A stretch of DNA of 64,000 bases, from positions 51,756,101-51,820,100 of the forward strand of contig CM026397.1 of NCBI GenBank assembly GCA_014843695.1, given 5' to 3'. Position numbers and translations under genes: made by a program. The notes under the pieces were generated by a model. It was not told the DNA's origin. It made no database searches and worked only from the letters and a program-made list of their open reading frames with translations. Origin of the DNA: Archivesica marissinica. Taxonomy: Eukaryota; Mollusca; Bivalvia; Venerida; Vesicomyidae. Positions 1 to 9,975 of this stretch are shown in pieces; the first letter of the stretch is position 1, and every line of letters begins with the position of its first letter.

Positions 1-100
1 TCTTATGGACATCAGTACTTCCCTTACCTTCCCTCACTTATAAGGCCAAGTGCCTGGCTGATCGGCAATTGGTAACCATTATTTAACTAGCTAGCTGGTG

Positions 101-1123
101 CTACCACTGTAACCTATCATCACTGATGGTCACGGGTTCGAGCCCCGCTCAGACCGTGTCTCATTTATATGAAAAAGTTGGCAGTTTCTTACGGAGGTTT
201 TGCACCCAAGTACTGGTTAACCGTTGGAGCCTGCCCAGGAAAGGTGTCGTTAGGTAAACTGCCCGCCGGCGATATAGCCCAAAATGGTGCTGATGCAGGC
301 GTAAAACCCGAAATATAACATAACTAGGGATGTCGACGAGTACTCGAGTACTCGATCGAACGTCCGAGTATCGAATACTTTTCAGATAATCGAGTACTCG
401 GTTAAAAAAAAAAATCAACAAATCTTTATTTTGCGCAAATACGGAGTTGCCTGTGAACATATCGTGATCAGTGGGATTAGCAAAACTTCCGCTGTACCAA
501 ACAATGCAATATACAGCGTGTAATGGTGATTAACAATACCTGTATATCACACAGAGCCGGCCACAGTGACCGAATAATTAAGGTGTTGATTCAATTTAAT
601 TGGTAAGCTTAAGTTTGATGCAAATTATTTTATCATTGTCGTCACTACTGAGGCGGGTCGTCCGATTGTCTGTCGTGTATGACATCTTTTGTCTGGTGGT
701 CGGAACTTGTTTTGATGTTATAATTGACACTTAATTGATTACTCAATTTAGAATTTTAAGTAGCTACCCATAGCAGGGCAATACCGAAATAGTTGTTAAA
801 TAATAAATATCGTAACTTTTGCCATTAACGTTAATGCTGTTAAACTGTGCAAAACTGTGTAAAGAGATCTTTAGAATATAATAGTAGTATAGTAATATAA
901 GTGAATTGTGAGAATGCCTCCACCTAAATCTGTGGTATGGAAGTACTTTGAAAGACTTGACAACACATCAAAGCAATGAATTGATTAAAAGCAGGACCAA
1001 TCTGATTGACGAGACAAGAAGCATAATCCACTAACGGTAACCGAGTACTCGATCAAATACCTTTCCGAGTACTCGAGTACCAAAATCACTACTCGTTGAC
1101 ATCCCTAATAATAACATATATAA
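101..1123 (+). mobile_element. SINE family 1, 5'-truncated, interrupted by a hAT-like element
   Basis: The stretch from about 101 to 322 matches the full-length family-1 SINE at 20319-20587, including the B-box-like GGGTTCGAGCCCC (about 134-146), but lacks the A-box head. The tail resumes at 1111-1123 after the inserted element at 323-1110. The whole is bracketed by a 10-bp direct repeat CTAGCTGGTG at 91-100 and 1124-1133, the expected target-site duplication. A 5' truncation with a duplication fits reverse transcription primed at the target by LINE machinery. It is not expected to be transcribed, since the A box is missing. Confidence 0.8.
323..1110. mobile_element. hAT-like non-autonomous DNA transposon, about 0.79 kb
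   Basis: The ends are imperfect inverted repeats of about 80 bp: TAGGGATGTCGACGAGTA at the left, and the complement of a right end reading TAGGGATGTCAACGAGTA. Both are followed by runs of the palindromic GAGTACTCGAGTACTCG. An exact 8-mer ATAACATA flanks it at 315-322 and 1111-1118, matching the 8-bp duplication known for hAT elements. The last 2-3 bases next to the repeats differ between the ends, so the exact terminus is uncertain. There is no transposase frame inside. It is nested in a SINE tail and is therefore younger than the SINE. Confidence 0.72.
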
Positions 1124-1162
1124 CTAGCTGGTGGCTCACCAAATGGCCATATCAGAAAGAAC

Positions 1163-1237
1163 ACCTGACGAGATTCGAACCTTCAACCTCCCGCTCCATA
1201 GGCGGAGGACACCTTAACCACTAGATCACGGAGATGG
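1163..1237 (-). pseudogene. tRNA-like sequence, probable SINE head
   Basis: On the minus strand it reads TGATCTAGTGGTTAAGG (A-box-like) and, about 45 bases later, GGTTCGAATC (B-box-like). The acceptor and T stems do not pair well, so it is not an intact tRNA. A decayed tRNA pseudogene or the promoter head of an uncharacterised SINE are both possible. Confidence 0.5.
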
Positions 1238-1563
1238 TGTATGCCGAATTAGAAAACTTTAATAAAAAAATCTTCTGAAAGACACAGAGCTTAGAATTAT
1301 TTGGTGTGAAATTTTGTTTGTTTCAGTGAACGATCGAATTATATATCACAGAAAAAACATTGAATGCATTATTAACACGAGTGTCGCTAACCATGAGTGC
1401 TAATAATAGCGATCTTACGTTTATGAGTGAAATATTATTCGATCATTCACGAAATCAAACAAATTTTCTTTTTATTTAAGGCTGTAAAGTGTTTTTATGA
1501 TAGAAAATGATGCAAAAAAGATCTCATAGATTATGTCACTCTTGAGTCCGGAAACCTTCACTT
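1238..1563. other. Sequence without recognised features
   Basis: AT-rich single-copy sequence upstream of the 57-bp array. A pyrimidine tract followed by AG at 1479-1480 resembles a splice acceptor, but an in-frame TGA at 1543-1545 separates it from the repeat frame. Nothing else was recognised. Confidence 0.5.
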
Positions 1564-2598
1564 ATGACAACATTTCAACATGCAGCGGCTGCTAGGTACC
1601 AATCCATGGTACACGATGCAAACCAAACATTTCAACATGCAGCGGCTGCTAGGTACCAATCCATGGTACACGATGCAAACCAAACATTTCAACATGCAGC
1701 GGCTGCTAGGTACCAATCCATGGTACACGATGCAAACCAAACATTTCAACATGCAGCGGCTGCTAGGTACCAATCCATGGTACACGATGCAAACCAAACA
1801 TTTCAACATGCAGCGGCTGCTAGGTACCAATCCATGGTACACGATGCAAACCAAACATTTCAACATGCAGCGGCTGCTAGGTACCAATCCATGGTACACG
1901 ATGCAAACCAAACATTTCAACATGCAGCGGCTGCTAGGTACCAATCCATGGTACACGATGCAAACCAAACATTTCAACATGCAGCGGCTGCTAGGTACCA
2001 ATCCATGGTACATGATGCAAACCAAACATTTCAACATGCAGCGGCTGCTAGGTACCAATCCATGGTACACGATGCAAACCAAACATTTCAACATGCAGCG
2101 GCTGCTAGGTACCAATCCATGGTACACGATGCAAACCAAACATTTCAACATGCAGCGGCTGCTAGGTACCAATCCATGGTACATGATGCAAACCAAACAT
2201 TTCAACATGCAGCGGCTGCTAGGTACCAGTCCATGGTACACGATGCAAACCAAACATTTCAACATGCAGCGGCTGCTAGGTACCAATCCATGGTACACGA
2301 TGCAAACCAAACATTTCAACATGCAGCGGCTGCTAGGTACCAATCCATGGTACATGATGCAAACCAAACATTTCAACATGCAGCGGCTGCTAGGTACCAA
2401 TCCATGGTACACGATGCAAACCAAACATTTCAACATGCAGCGGCTGCTAGATACCAATCCATGGTACATGATGCAAACCAAACATTTCAACATGCAGCGG
2501 CTGCTAGGTACCAATCCATGGTACACGATGCAAACCAAACATTTCAACATGCAGCAGCTGCTAGGTACCAATCCATGGTACACGATGCAAACCAGTGA
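1564..2598 (+). CDS. Candidate repetitive protein frame of 344 codons (low confidence)
   Basis: The frame is ATG ACA, then 18 identical 19-residue repeats TFQHAAAARYQSMVHDANQ, then TGA at 2596-2598. AATAAA follows at 2601-2606. All eight base differences between units lie at third codon positions of this frame and are silent (CAC/CAT, CAA/CAG, AGG/AGA, GCG/GCA). In the other long plus-strand frame they change residues, for example T to M, N to S and G to D. No signal peptide, membrane segment or dibasic cleavage site is visible, and an in-frame stop at 1543 blocks upstream extension. I do not recognise the repeat. Silent differences, exact framing and a nearby polyadenylation-like hexamer favour coding. 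The tandem nature, absence of a visible promoter and abundance of non-coding minisatellites here favour an artefact. Confidence 0.2.
   Translation: MTTFQHAAAARYQSMVHDANQTFQHAAAARYQSMVHDANQTFQHAAAARYQSMVHDANQTFQHAAAARYQSMVHDANQTFQHAAAARYQSMVHDANQTFQHAAAARYQSMVHDANQTFQHAAAARYQSMVHDANQTFQHAAAARYQSMVHDANQTFQHAAAARYQSMVHDANQTFQHAAAARYQSMVHDANQTFQHAAAARYQSMVHDANQTFQHAAAARYQSMVHDANQTFQHAAAARYQSMVHDANQTFQHAAAARYQSMVHDANQTFQHAAAARYQSMVHDANQTFQHAAAARYQSMVHDANQTFQHAAAARYQSMVHDANQTFQHAAAARYQSMVHDANQ
1570..2595. repeat. Minisatellite, 18 exact 57-bp units
   Basis: Exactly 18 units of 57 bp with no partial unit. Each contains CAGCGGCTGCTAGGTACC and CCATGGTACACGATGC. Divergence is very low: transitions at 2013, 2184, 2229, 2355, 2451, 2469 and 2556, plus a changed last base at 2595. 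The near-identity implies recent amplification or ongoing homogenisation. Because 57 is a multiple of three, stop-free frames run the full length on both strands. Confidence 0.97.
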
Positions 2599-2808
2599 GA
2601 AATAAAATGTGTCGTTCAACTGCTAACAAATTTGATTTCACTGATAAAATTTCTATATTTTATTGGAAAGCATAAAATTGCATCGTCTAATGGGTCCTCT
2701 ACCAAGTTTATTCAAATTCAAAGTAACAAATAGTAGGAATGTAGCCAGATGTGGCCAGTAGCATCTTTACAACAATGTCTATCAAGTTCATGTGGAATCA
2801 CTGCTTGT
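2599..2808. other. Spacer between two arrays
   Basis: Single-copy AT-rich spacer with AATAAA at 2601-2606. No other feature seen. Confidence 0.5.
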
Positions 2809-5283
2809 ACATGTGTCCACACTCTGTACCAGCTAACATGTGTCCACACTCTGTACCAGCTAGCTAACTTGTGTCCACACCCTGTACCAGCTAGCTAACA
2901 TGTGTCCACACCCTGTACCAGTTAACATGTGTCCACATTCTGTACCAGCTAACATGTGTCCACACTCTGTACCAGCTAGCATGTGTCCACACTCTGTACC
3001 AGCTAGCTAACATGTGTCCACACCCTGTACAAGCTAACATGTGTCCACACTCTGTACCAGCTAACATGTGTCCACACTCTGTACCAGCTAACATGTGTCC
3101 ACACCCTGTACCAGCTAACATGTGTCCACACCCTGTACCAGCTAACATGTGTCCACACTCTGTACCAGCTAACATGTGTCCACACTCTGTACAAGCTAAC
3201 ATGTGTCCACACCCTGTACCAGTTAACATGTGTCCACACCCTGTACCAGCTAACATGTGTCCACACTCTGTACCAGCTAACATGTGTCCACACTCTGTAC
3301 CAGCTAACATGTGTCCACACCCTGTACCAGCTAACATGTGTCCACACCCTGTACAAGCTAACACGTGTCCACACTCTGTACCAGCTAACATGTGTCCACA
3401 CCCTGTACCAGCTAACATGTGTCCACACCCTGTACCAGCTAACATGTGTCCACACTCTGTACCAGCTAACATGTGATAACACTCTGTACCAGCTAACATG
3501 TGTCCACACTCTGTACCAGCTAACATGTGTCCACACTCTGTACCAGCTAACATGTGTCCACACTCTGTACCAGCTAACATGTGTCCACACCCTGTACCAG
3601 CTAACATGTGTCCACACTCTGTACCAGCTAACATGTGTCCACACTCTGTACAAGCTAACATGTGTCCACACCCTGTACCAGCTAACATGTGTCCACACTC
3701 TGTACCAGCTAACATGTGTCCACACTCTGTACCAGCTAAGATGTGTCCACACTCTGTACCAGCTAACATGTGGCCACACTCTGTACAAGCTAACATGTGT
3801 CCACACTCTGTACCAGCTAACATGTGTCCACACTCTGTACCAGCTAACATGTGTCCACACTCTGTACCAGCTAACATGTGTCCACACTCTGTACCAGCTA
3901 ACATGTGTCCACACTCTGTACCAGCTAACATGTGTCCACACTCTGTACCAGCTAACATGTGTCCACACTCTGTACCAGCTAACATGTGTCCACACTCTGT
4001 ACCAGCTAACATGTGTCCACACTCTGTACCAGCTAACATGTGTCCACACCCTGTACCAGCTAACATGTGTCCACACTCTGTACAAGCTAACATGTGTCCA
4101 CACTCTGTACCAGCTAACATGTGTCCACACTCTGTACCAGCTAACATGTGTCCACACTCTGTACCAGCTAACATGTGTCCACACTCTGTACTAGCTAACA
4201 TGTGTCCACACTCTGTACTAGCTAACATGTGTCCACACCCTGTACCAGCTAACATGTGTCCACACTCTGTACCAGCTAACATGTGTCCACACTCTGTACC
4301 AGCTAACATGTGTCCACACTCTGTACCAGCTAACATGTGTCCACACTCTGTACCAGCTAACATGTGTCCACACTCTGTACCAGCTAACATGTGTCCACAC
4401 TCTGTACCAGCTAACATGTGTCCACACCCTGTACCAGCTAACATGTGTCCACACTCTGTACAAGCTAACATGTGTCCACACTCTGTACCAGCTAACATGT
4501 GTCCACACTCTGTACCAGCTAACATGTGTCCACACCCTGTACCAGCTAGCATGTGTCCACACCCTGTATCAGCTAACATGTGTCCACACTCTGTACAAGC
4601 TAACATGTGTCCACACTCTGTACAAGCTAACATGTGTCCACACTCTGTACAAGCTAACATGTGTCCACACTCTGTACCAGCTAACATGTGTCCACACCCT
4701 GTACCAGCTAACATGTGTCCACACCCTGTACCAGCTAACATGTGTCCACACTCTGTACAAGCTAACATGTGTCCACACTCTGTACAAGCTAACATGTGTC
4801 CACACTCTGTACCAGCTAACATGTGTCTACACTCTGTACCAGCTAACATGTGTCCACACTCTGTACCAGCTAACATGTGTCCACACTCTGTACCAGCTAA
4901 CATGTGTCCACACTCTGTACCAGCTAACATGTGTCCACACTCTGTACCAGCCAACATGTGTCCACACCCTGTACCAGCTAGCTAACATGTGTCCACACCC
5001 TGTACCAGCTAACATGTGTCCACACCCTGTACCAGCTAACATGTGTCCACACTCTGTACCAGCTAACATGTGTCCACACCCTGTACCAGCTAACATGTGT
5101 CCACACTCTGTACCAGCTAACATGTGTCCACACTCTGTACCAGCTAACATGTGTCCACACTCTGTACCAGCTAACATGTGTCCACACCCTGTACCAGCTA
5201 ACATGTGTCCACACCCTGTACCAGCTAACATGTGTCCATACCCTGTACCAGCTAACATGTGTCCACACCCTGTACCAGCTAAC
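2809..5283. repeat. Minisatellite, about 91 units of 27 bp
   Basis: The unit includes CTAACATGTGTCCACACTCT followed by GTACCAG. Common variants are CTCT/CCCT and ACCAG/ACAAG, and a 4-bp AGCT insertion recurs near both ends (about 2860-3010 and 4978-4982). The unit is nine codons long, so frames such as MCPHSVPAN (plus) and MLAGTECGH (minus) stay open for hundreds of codons. The S/P and P/Q changes in the plus frame and E/G and G/C changes in the minus frame are replacement changes, so nothing suggests selection on a protein. Confidence 0.97.
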
Positions 5284-6185
5284 AGTTGTTTGAAGGACAT
5301 GTCTTCCACGTCTTGCAAATTTACACTAACTTAAACCAATTTTATTCCCTGTGGGTATGACTGGAATCGGGACCTTTTCACGGAATTCCTAATTAAAACG
5401 TTTCTATGCAACCATACTAGCTGTGTTGTGTAATAATTGATGTATTAATTATGAGCTGTTTTCGCAGTACCCCATTATGTATTTGGTCAACCATGCTCCC
5501 AGTTTGCCATATATGGTTGTACACATTTTCGCAGAGATTAGCTAGGAAAAGATTTCTTGCGCCTTTTATCATATTCAAATAGTTAACGTTTCACAAAGTC
5601 CAATCATAAGGAAAGTTATATTCTACATCATTTATAGTATTATGTTTGAATTACATGTACCGTGTACATCCGTTATATCAAAGTCGGTTATGTCAAATTC
5701 TCCGGTTAAGTCGGGTCAGTCCTGTTTCAGATAGGATCATTTTACATAACAGGCTCCATTTAGGTCAAATTTCATTAAGTCATATTTTTCGTTATATCAA
5801 ATTAATTTTTTTGTCACATTGGTATAAATAAGCAGTATTTCACACTCGTTATGTCAAAGCATCAGCTTACCTCTGAAGTGTGAGTTTCATTTGGCAAATA
5901 TACCTGATCAAAGAGGTAGCCTGTGCAAACAATCGATAAAGATCACTACAGGTACACACCTAATCAGCAATTAACCAGTAATTGTATTAACAGCGCATGG
6001 TAATACTGATAACTAACTAATCACTTTGTTTTGACTTTAAGCTTTAACTTGTCAATAATTAGTGCAAAATGACATGCTTAAATTCAACAAAATACAGCAG
6101 ACTATTTAATCGAGTATCCGTTTATTACTACATCGTTAATGCACTGTTTTCACATCAGATTTTAATTCAGTTATGATATTAGTAA
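5284..6185. other. Stretch without recognised features
   Basis: AT-rich, apparently single-copy DNA with only short open frames and no repeat family recognised. Confidence 0.5.
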
Positions 6186-6379
6186 TACAGTCAAACCTGT
6201 CGTAAAGGCCACCTCCGAATAAAGGCCGCATATGAAAAACCTGTCTCTAAAGACCACCATTTTTCTCTTCTGTCGAGCCATTTTCAATGCATTTTAACCC
6301 TCTATTGAGAGGCCATCTGCCAACAAAGGCCCCTTATTGACTTTCCCGAGGGTGGCCTTTATAGACAGGTTTGACTGTA
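6186..6379. mobile_element. TA-flanked MITE (Tc1/mariner-type), 194 bp
   Basis: Inverted ends read CAGTCAAACCTGTC, and the complement of the right end reads the same, followed on both sides by TAAAGGCC. A TA dinucleotide flanks each side (6186-6187 and 6378-6379), as in Tc1/mariner insertions. It is non-coding. Related ends occur at 35722, 37033 and about 50096. Confidence 0.8.
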
Positions 6380-6441
6380 AATTGTAAAAGGTAGACAATA
6401 AATTCTAAAAGGTAAACAATAAATTCTAAAAGGTAAATAAA
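6380..6441. repeat. Short tandem repeat, about 3 units of 20-21 bp
   Basis: The unit is close to AAATTCTAAAAGGTAAACAA. It starts directly at the right end of the TA-flanked MITE, another small array at a transposon terminus. Confidence 0.75.
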
Positions 6442-6542
6442 TCACTACCAATTGTAGAACTTGATCATTAGAAGTTGGCTAATCAGATTACATTAGTATC
6501 CCAATCTTCCTAAGCATATGGCTTACAACTGAATATTTATTT

Positions 6543-7076
6543 TTGCTGAATAAATCGAAAGAAATGGTAAAACAACACAGATCCAGATCATCGTGTTTGA
6601 TATTCAGACAAGTGTTTTATAGCTCCACTATCCGAATAGCAAACAACATGGTGGTGTTCTACATGTGCTGCCTGATCTGGCTCTATGTTATTTAACCCAT
6701 TTCATTCGGGTTACCGTTCAAACAGTATTTGCAAAGAACATAGAGACAGATCAACCACCATGGAATGTGCCGTCTGATCAGGATCTATGCTGTTTGCTAT
6801 TCAGATGATCTTGCTAAGACACTTGGCTATGTAGCAAACAACATAGATCCTGATCAGCACGCAGCATCACGCTGCAGCTGATCTGGATCTATGTTTTTTT
6901 ATTATTATTTTTCCCCATTCTATATGCATGTACATAAAACATTTAATTTTCAATAAGAAATGAATATAGAATTTTTTTTGATCTATGTTGTTTGCAAAAG
7001 CCTTTTAAATATATCCAGAATTAAATGGGTTAATTGCAAAAGCAACTTTAATTGTGATAAGCATATTAAGGGTTAA
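6543..7076. mobile_element. MITE family B, rearranged or nested copies
   Basis: Contains several family-B blocks in both orientations: GATCAGGATCTATG, CTCCACTATCCGAATAGC, GCAAACAACATAG. It ends with AAGGGTTAA. An internal TTTAACCCATTTCATTCGGG near 6690 suggests a second terminus, so this is probably two overlapping or nested insertions. Confidence 0.6.
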
Positions 7077-7617
7077 AATGTGCATATTCCAGCATTTCAT
7101 TTTGATAGGAGTTTGTGTTTTGTGTTCATTTCACACAAAGTGTTTTATTACTGAGTATTATGGGCCATGAAGGAAACATCCTTGTATTGCAGCAGACTTG
7201 AAGGATAAAGATCTGCTGAAACAGTAAAACCAAGATACCATCTGTTTGATGTGAAATATTGACATCAGTTCCCTGTGTAATGGCCCGTCAGATGTTGCAT
7301 TAACAGGTTTTAGATTATTTGCATGGCATGATTATATCTGAGCATGAGAGAGATCACAGTTGTAATTCCTATGCGAGATTGTCATAGAAATTGCATTCGA
7401 AAACCTGGCTCATATGCCTATGTAATTTGTCTGTTCTGGCTCCTATACTGTTTGCAAAAGTGATACTATGTATAATGCCCACACACTTTCTTCACATGAA
7501 ACTGCTTGCACAACTAGGTTTCTTACTGTTAATTCCTGTGTAGTTTCATAATAATCCGGCCATGGGTTTAGAACATCTTTTATGGACAAAGAGTGTTGAA
7601 AATGTTGAAAGGGCCAT
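7077..7617. other. Stretch without recognised features
   Basis: Single-copy, AT-rich; nothing recognised. Confidence 0.4.
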
Positions 7618-7627
7618 TACTCCGTAA

Positions 7628-7821
7628 TCCAGAGATCACAGGTTCGATCCCCCCGTCTGACCCTAATAAAATTAACAGTCTTTCAAATGGGACATTAAAC
7701 CGATGTCTCGTGTCGGTGCTGTACACCGTGCACGTAAAAAGAACCAGAGGAGACTCTCTGTCTGTATCATTGCACTAATCTCTTCAGGTAGCGACAATAA
7801 ATAAACGTAAAACACACACAC
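7628..7821 (+). mobile_element. SINE family 2, 5'-truncated
   Basis: Begins just upstream of the B-box-like GGTTCGATCCCC and carries the family body (GTCTGACCCTAATAAAATTA, CAGTCTTTCAAATGGGAC, AAAGAACCAGAGGAGACTCT), ending in TAAAACACACACAC. A 10-bp duplication TACTCCGTAA lies at 7618-7627 and 7822-7831. Compared with 15974-16232 it lacks the A box and part of the 3' body. Confidence 0.85.
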
Positions 7822-7831
7822 TACTCCGTAA

Positions 7832-8233
7832 ATAATCGGCCCGACAGAAAGACAACTAGACTTGATAGGGATCATGACTGTAAAGTTTGATCAAAATCCA
7901 TCAACCGGTCTCGGAGATGAAGCTCCATCCACAAAGCCTTGACAGAGTGTGTTCTTTATAAATTTTCTAAGAGCTACCACTTCATACAATTGTCAGCCCA
8001 GTGGAATGCGAAGAGGGCATGTACAGTTAGGCTTGATACTGATCACTCTTGTAAAGTTTCATTAAAATCCGGCATGATAGAGGTCATAAAAATGAGGTGT
8101 GTTCTTTAAAGGACCAACGTTCTGTAGCCCGGACAATCCAAAGGGGGACAGACGGACAACAATACCAAAGACAAACTCAAAATTGGTTTCAAGTTGTTGC
8201 TCAGCTTCATTCAGTCATCGACCATTTTGTCAG
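7832..8233. other. Stretch without recognised features
   Basis: No repeat family or coding signal recognised. Confidence 0.4.
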
Positions 8234-8499
8234 TTAACCCTTTGCCTGCTGAGTAAATAAAATCACATTTCCAAACACCATTGATCCAGATCAGCTACGA
8301 TGTAGTGCCGTGTCTGATCAGGATCTATGTTGTTTGCTATTCAGCCAAGTGTTTAGCTTCACTATCTGAATAGCAAACGGCATAGAGCCTGTGATCAGAT
8401 GGCACATTTTGTTCCGTCAGAGCCTGATCAGACTGCACAATCTGGCTATATGCTGTTTGCCAAAGTAATTTTATCTGCCGTTAGCAGTTAAAGGGTTAA
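8234..8499. mobile_element. MITE family B, 266 bp, at TTAA
   Basis: Begins TTAACCCTTTGCCTGCTGAG and ends AAAGGGTTAA, giving TTAA at both ends, with inverted GATCAGGATCTATG and CATAGAGCCTGTGATCAG blocks inside. The TTAA target and CCC/GGG ends match piggyBac-type MITEs. It contains the sequence from which the 32-bp array at 30.1 kb derives. Confidence 0.8.
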
Positions 8500-8776
8500 A
8501 TAGTCCACTTGTTCAATGTAAACACTATAACAACTCTTTATTTTGGATTCAATTTTGTGTAAAATTTGTCACATGCAATATTTTGTTGAATGTTGGTTAA
8601 ACTATGTCACTGTGTCAAATTAAAAGTGCTGGGACCAGTTTCATTGTTTGCTCATGTGAGATGTTATCAATATATTAATTTAATGCTTTTCTCAGATTCA
8701 ATGCAGTTCAGGTGATTAATTGTTATATGGCAGAGATAGTAGACTTGTAATGTCATATGAAAATGCCACAATGAAC

Positions 8777-8931
8777 TTAACCCTTACTGTGCAGGAAACG
8801 AGTATATCCGTTTGCGGAAACACTTGGCTGAATAGCAAAGAACATTGACCCTGATAAGAATCGTTGTTGCGCTGCTTGGATCTATGCTCTCTGCACATTC
8901 CTTCCAATTTATTCAGCATTTTAAGGGTTAA
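8777..8931. mobile_element. MITE family B, short diverged copy
   Basis: TTAACCCTTACTGTGCAG at the left and TTAAGGGTTAA at the right, with a recognisable CACTTGGCTGAATAGCAAA core. At 155 bp it is shorter than the 266-bp copy and has probably been internally deleted. Confidence 0.7.
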
Positions 8932-9238
8932 CTTGGGTACTGGAACAAGCTACAAACCATACATTTGTTCTAAACTTTGACATCGATAATGAAGACACGT
9001 TTCATGATTTCTTTGATAATTCATACATCAATCAACAACAAATACAGAAGGGAGATCACTATGAATGAAATCAATCAGTTTCACAATTTATGTTTTACCT
9101 CCCTTTGCATCAAAGTCACATGTGACATAATATTATTTTCCTCCCCCATACCAGAAACTGTCTCCATTGTAACAGTTTGATACAATAATAAGCATGAAGA
9201 TTGTTTAAAATAACTGCATCTTGTGTTCAGTTATTATT

Positions 9239-9330
9239 TACAGTAAAACCGCGTAAACAATTCGGGTTTAGAGAGGGGGGTTCCTGATTAGAGGGTGTTT
9301 TTGATACAGTGTATTTAATAGTAATACATA
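9239..9330. mobile_element. Possible end of a TA-flanked DNA transposon
   Basis: TACAGTAAAACCGCG followed by GGTTTAGAGAGGGGGGTTCC resembles the end of an inverted-repeat element like the one ending near 30090. The other end was not found. Confidence 0.35.
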
Positions 9331-9343
9331 TACAACATACTAT

Positions 9344-9621
9344 AAGTCCAGTGGTAACACGCTGGACTGGTAATCCAGGGATTGCAGGTTTGATCCCCGT
9401 CTGACCCTAATAAAATTAACAGTCTTTCAGATGGGACGTTAAACCGAGGTCTTGTGTCAGTGCCTTACACCGTGCACGTAAAAGAACCAGAGGAGATTCT
9501 GGAATGGGTCTCTGTTTGTATCATTGCACGATCCTCCAAAATCTAAAATGACTAATCTCTTCAGGAGGCGTCACTCATATGGGCAACCGGTAGCGATGAT
9601 AAATAAATGTAAAACACACAC
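9344..9621 (+). mobile_element. SINE family 2, nearly complete
   Basis: Contains AGTCCAGTGGTAACACGC (A-box region), GGTTTGATCCCC (B-box region) and the full family body to CACACACA. Exact 12-bp duplication ACAACATACTAT at 9332-9343 and 9622-9633. The extreme 5' end is missing compared with 15974. Confidence 0.9.
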
Positions 9622-9770
9622 ACAACATACTATGATGCTGTACACAACATAATATGAACATGAAAATAAAACAAACATAATTATGCACTAGTACAAAAGA
9701 GACATGTACATAATTATAGTTGTTTATGACAACTTTGAAACATTGCCCACATCGAGAAACAATATTTAAA

Positions 9771-9950
9771 CAGGTCAATGTCACACATGTAGCAGGTCAA
9801 TGTCACACATATAGCAGGTCAATGTCACACATAGCAGGTCAATATCACATATAAAACCAGTCAATGTCACATATAAAACAGGTCAATGTCACACATGTAG
9901 CAGGTCAATGTCACACATATAGCAGGTCAATGTCACACATGTAACATATC
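9771..9950. repeat. Tandem repeat, about 8 units of 22 bp
   Basis: The unit is built from CAGGTCAATGTCACACATRT plus AG, with central units degenerating to ATATAAAACCAG. It lies just upstream of the 26-bp array and is unrelated to it. Confidence 0.9.
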
Positions 9951-9975
9951 GGTAGTTGTAGTATGTCACGATATA

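Noticed and set aside
323..1110. Interpretation of GAGTACTCGAGTACTCG runs as a regulatory operator
   Set aside because: They are subterminal parts of the inverted ends of a transposon and have a simpler explanation.
1163..1237. Functional tRNA gene on the minus strand
   Set aside because: A- and B-box-like motifs are present but acceptor and T stems do not pair, so a tRNA-derived relic is more likely.
2891..4957. 688-codon minus-strand frame of LAGTECGHM repeats and matching plus-strand MCPHSVPAN frames
   Set aside because: Produced by a stop-free 27-bp unit. Differences between units change residues freely, frames are open on both strands, and there is no boundary signal.
1570..5283. CRISPR array interpretation of the tandem repeats
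   Set aside because: Units are contiguous with no unique spacers, there are no cas genes, and the sequence is eukaryotic.
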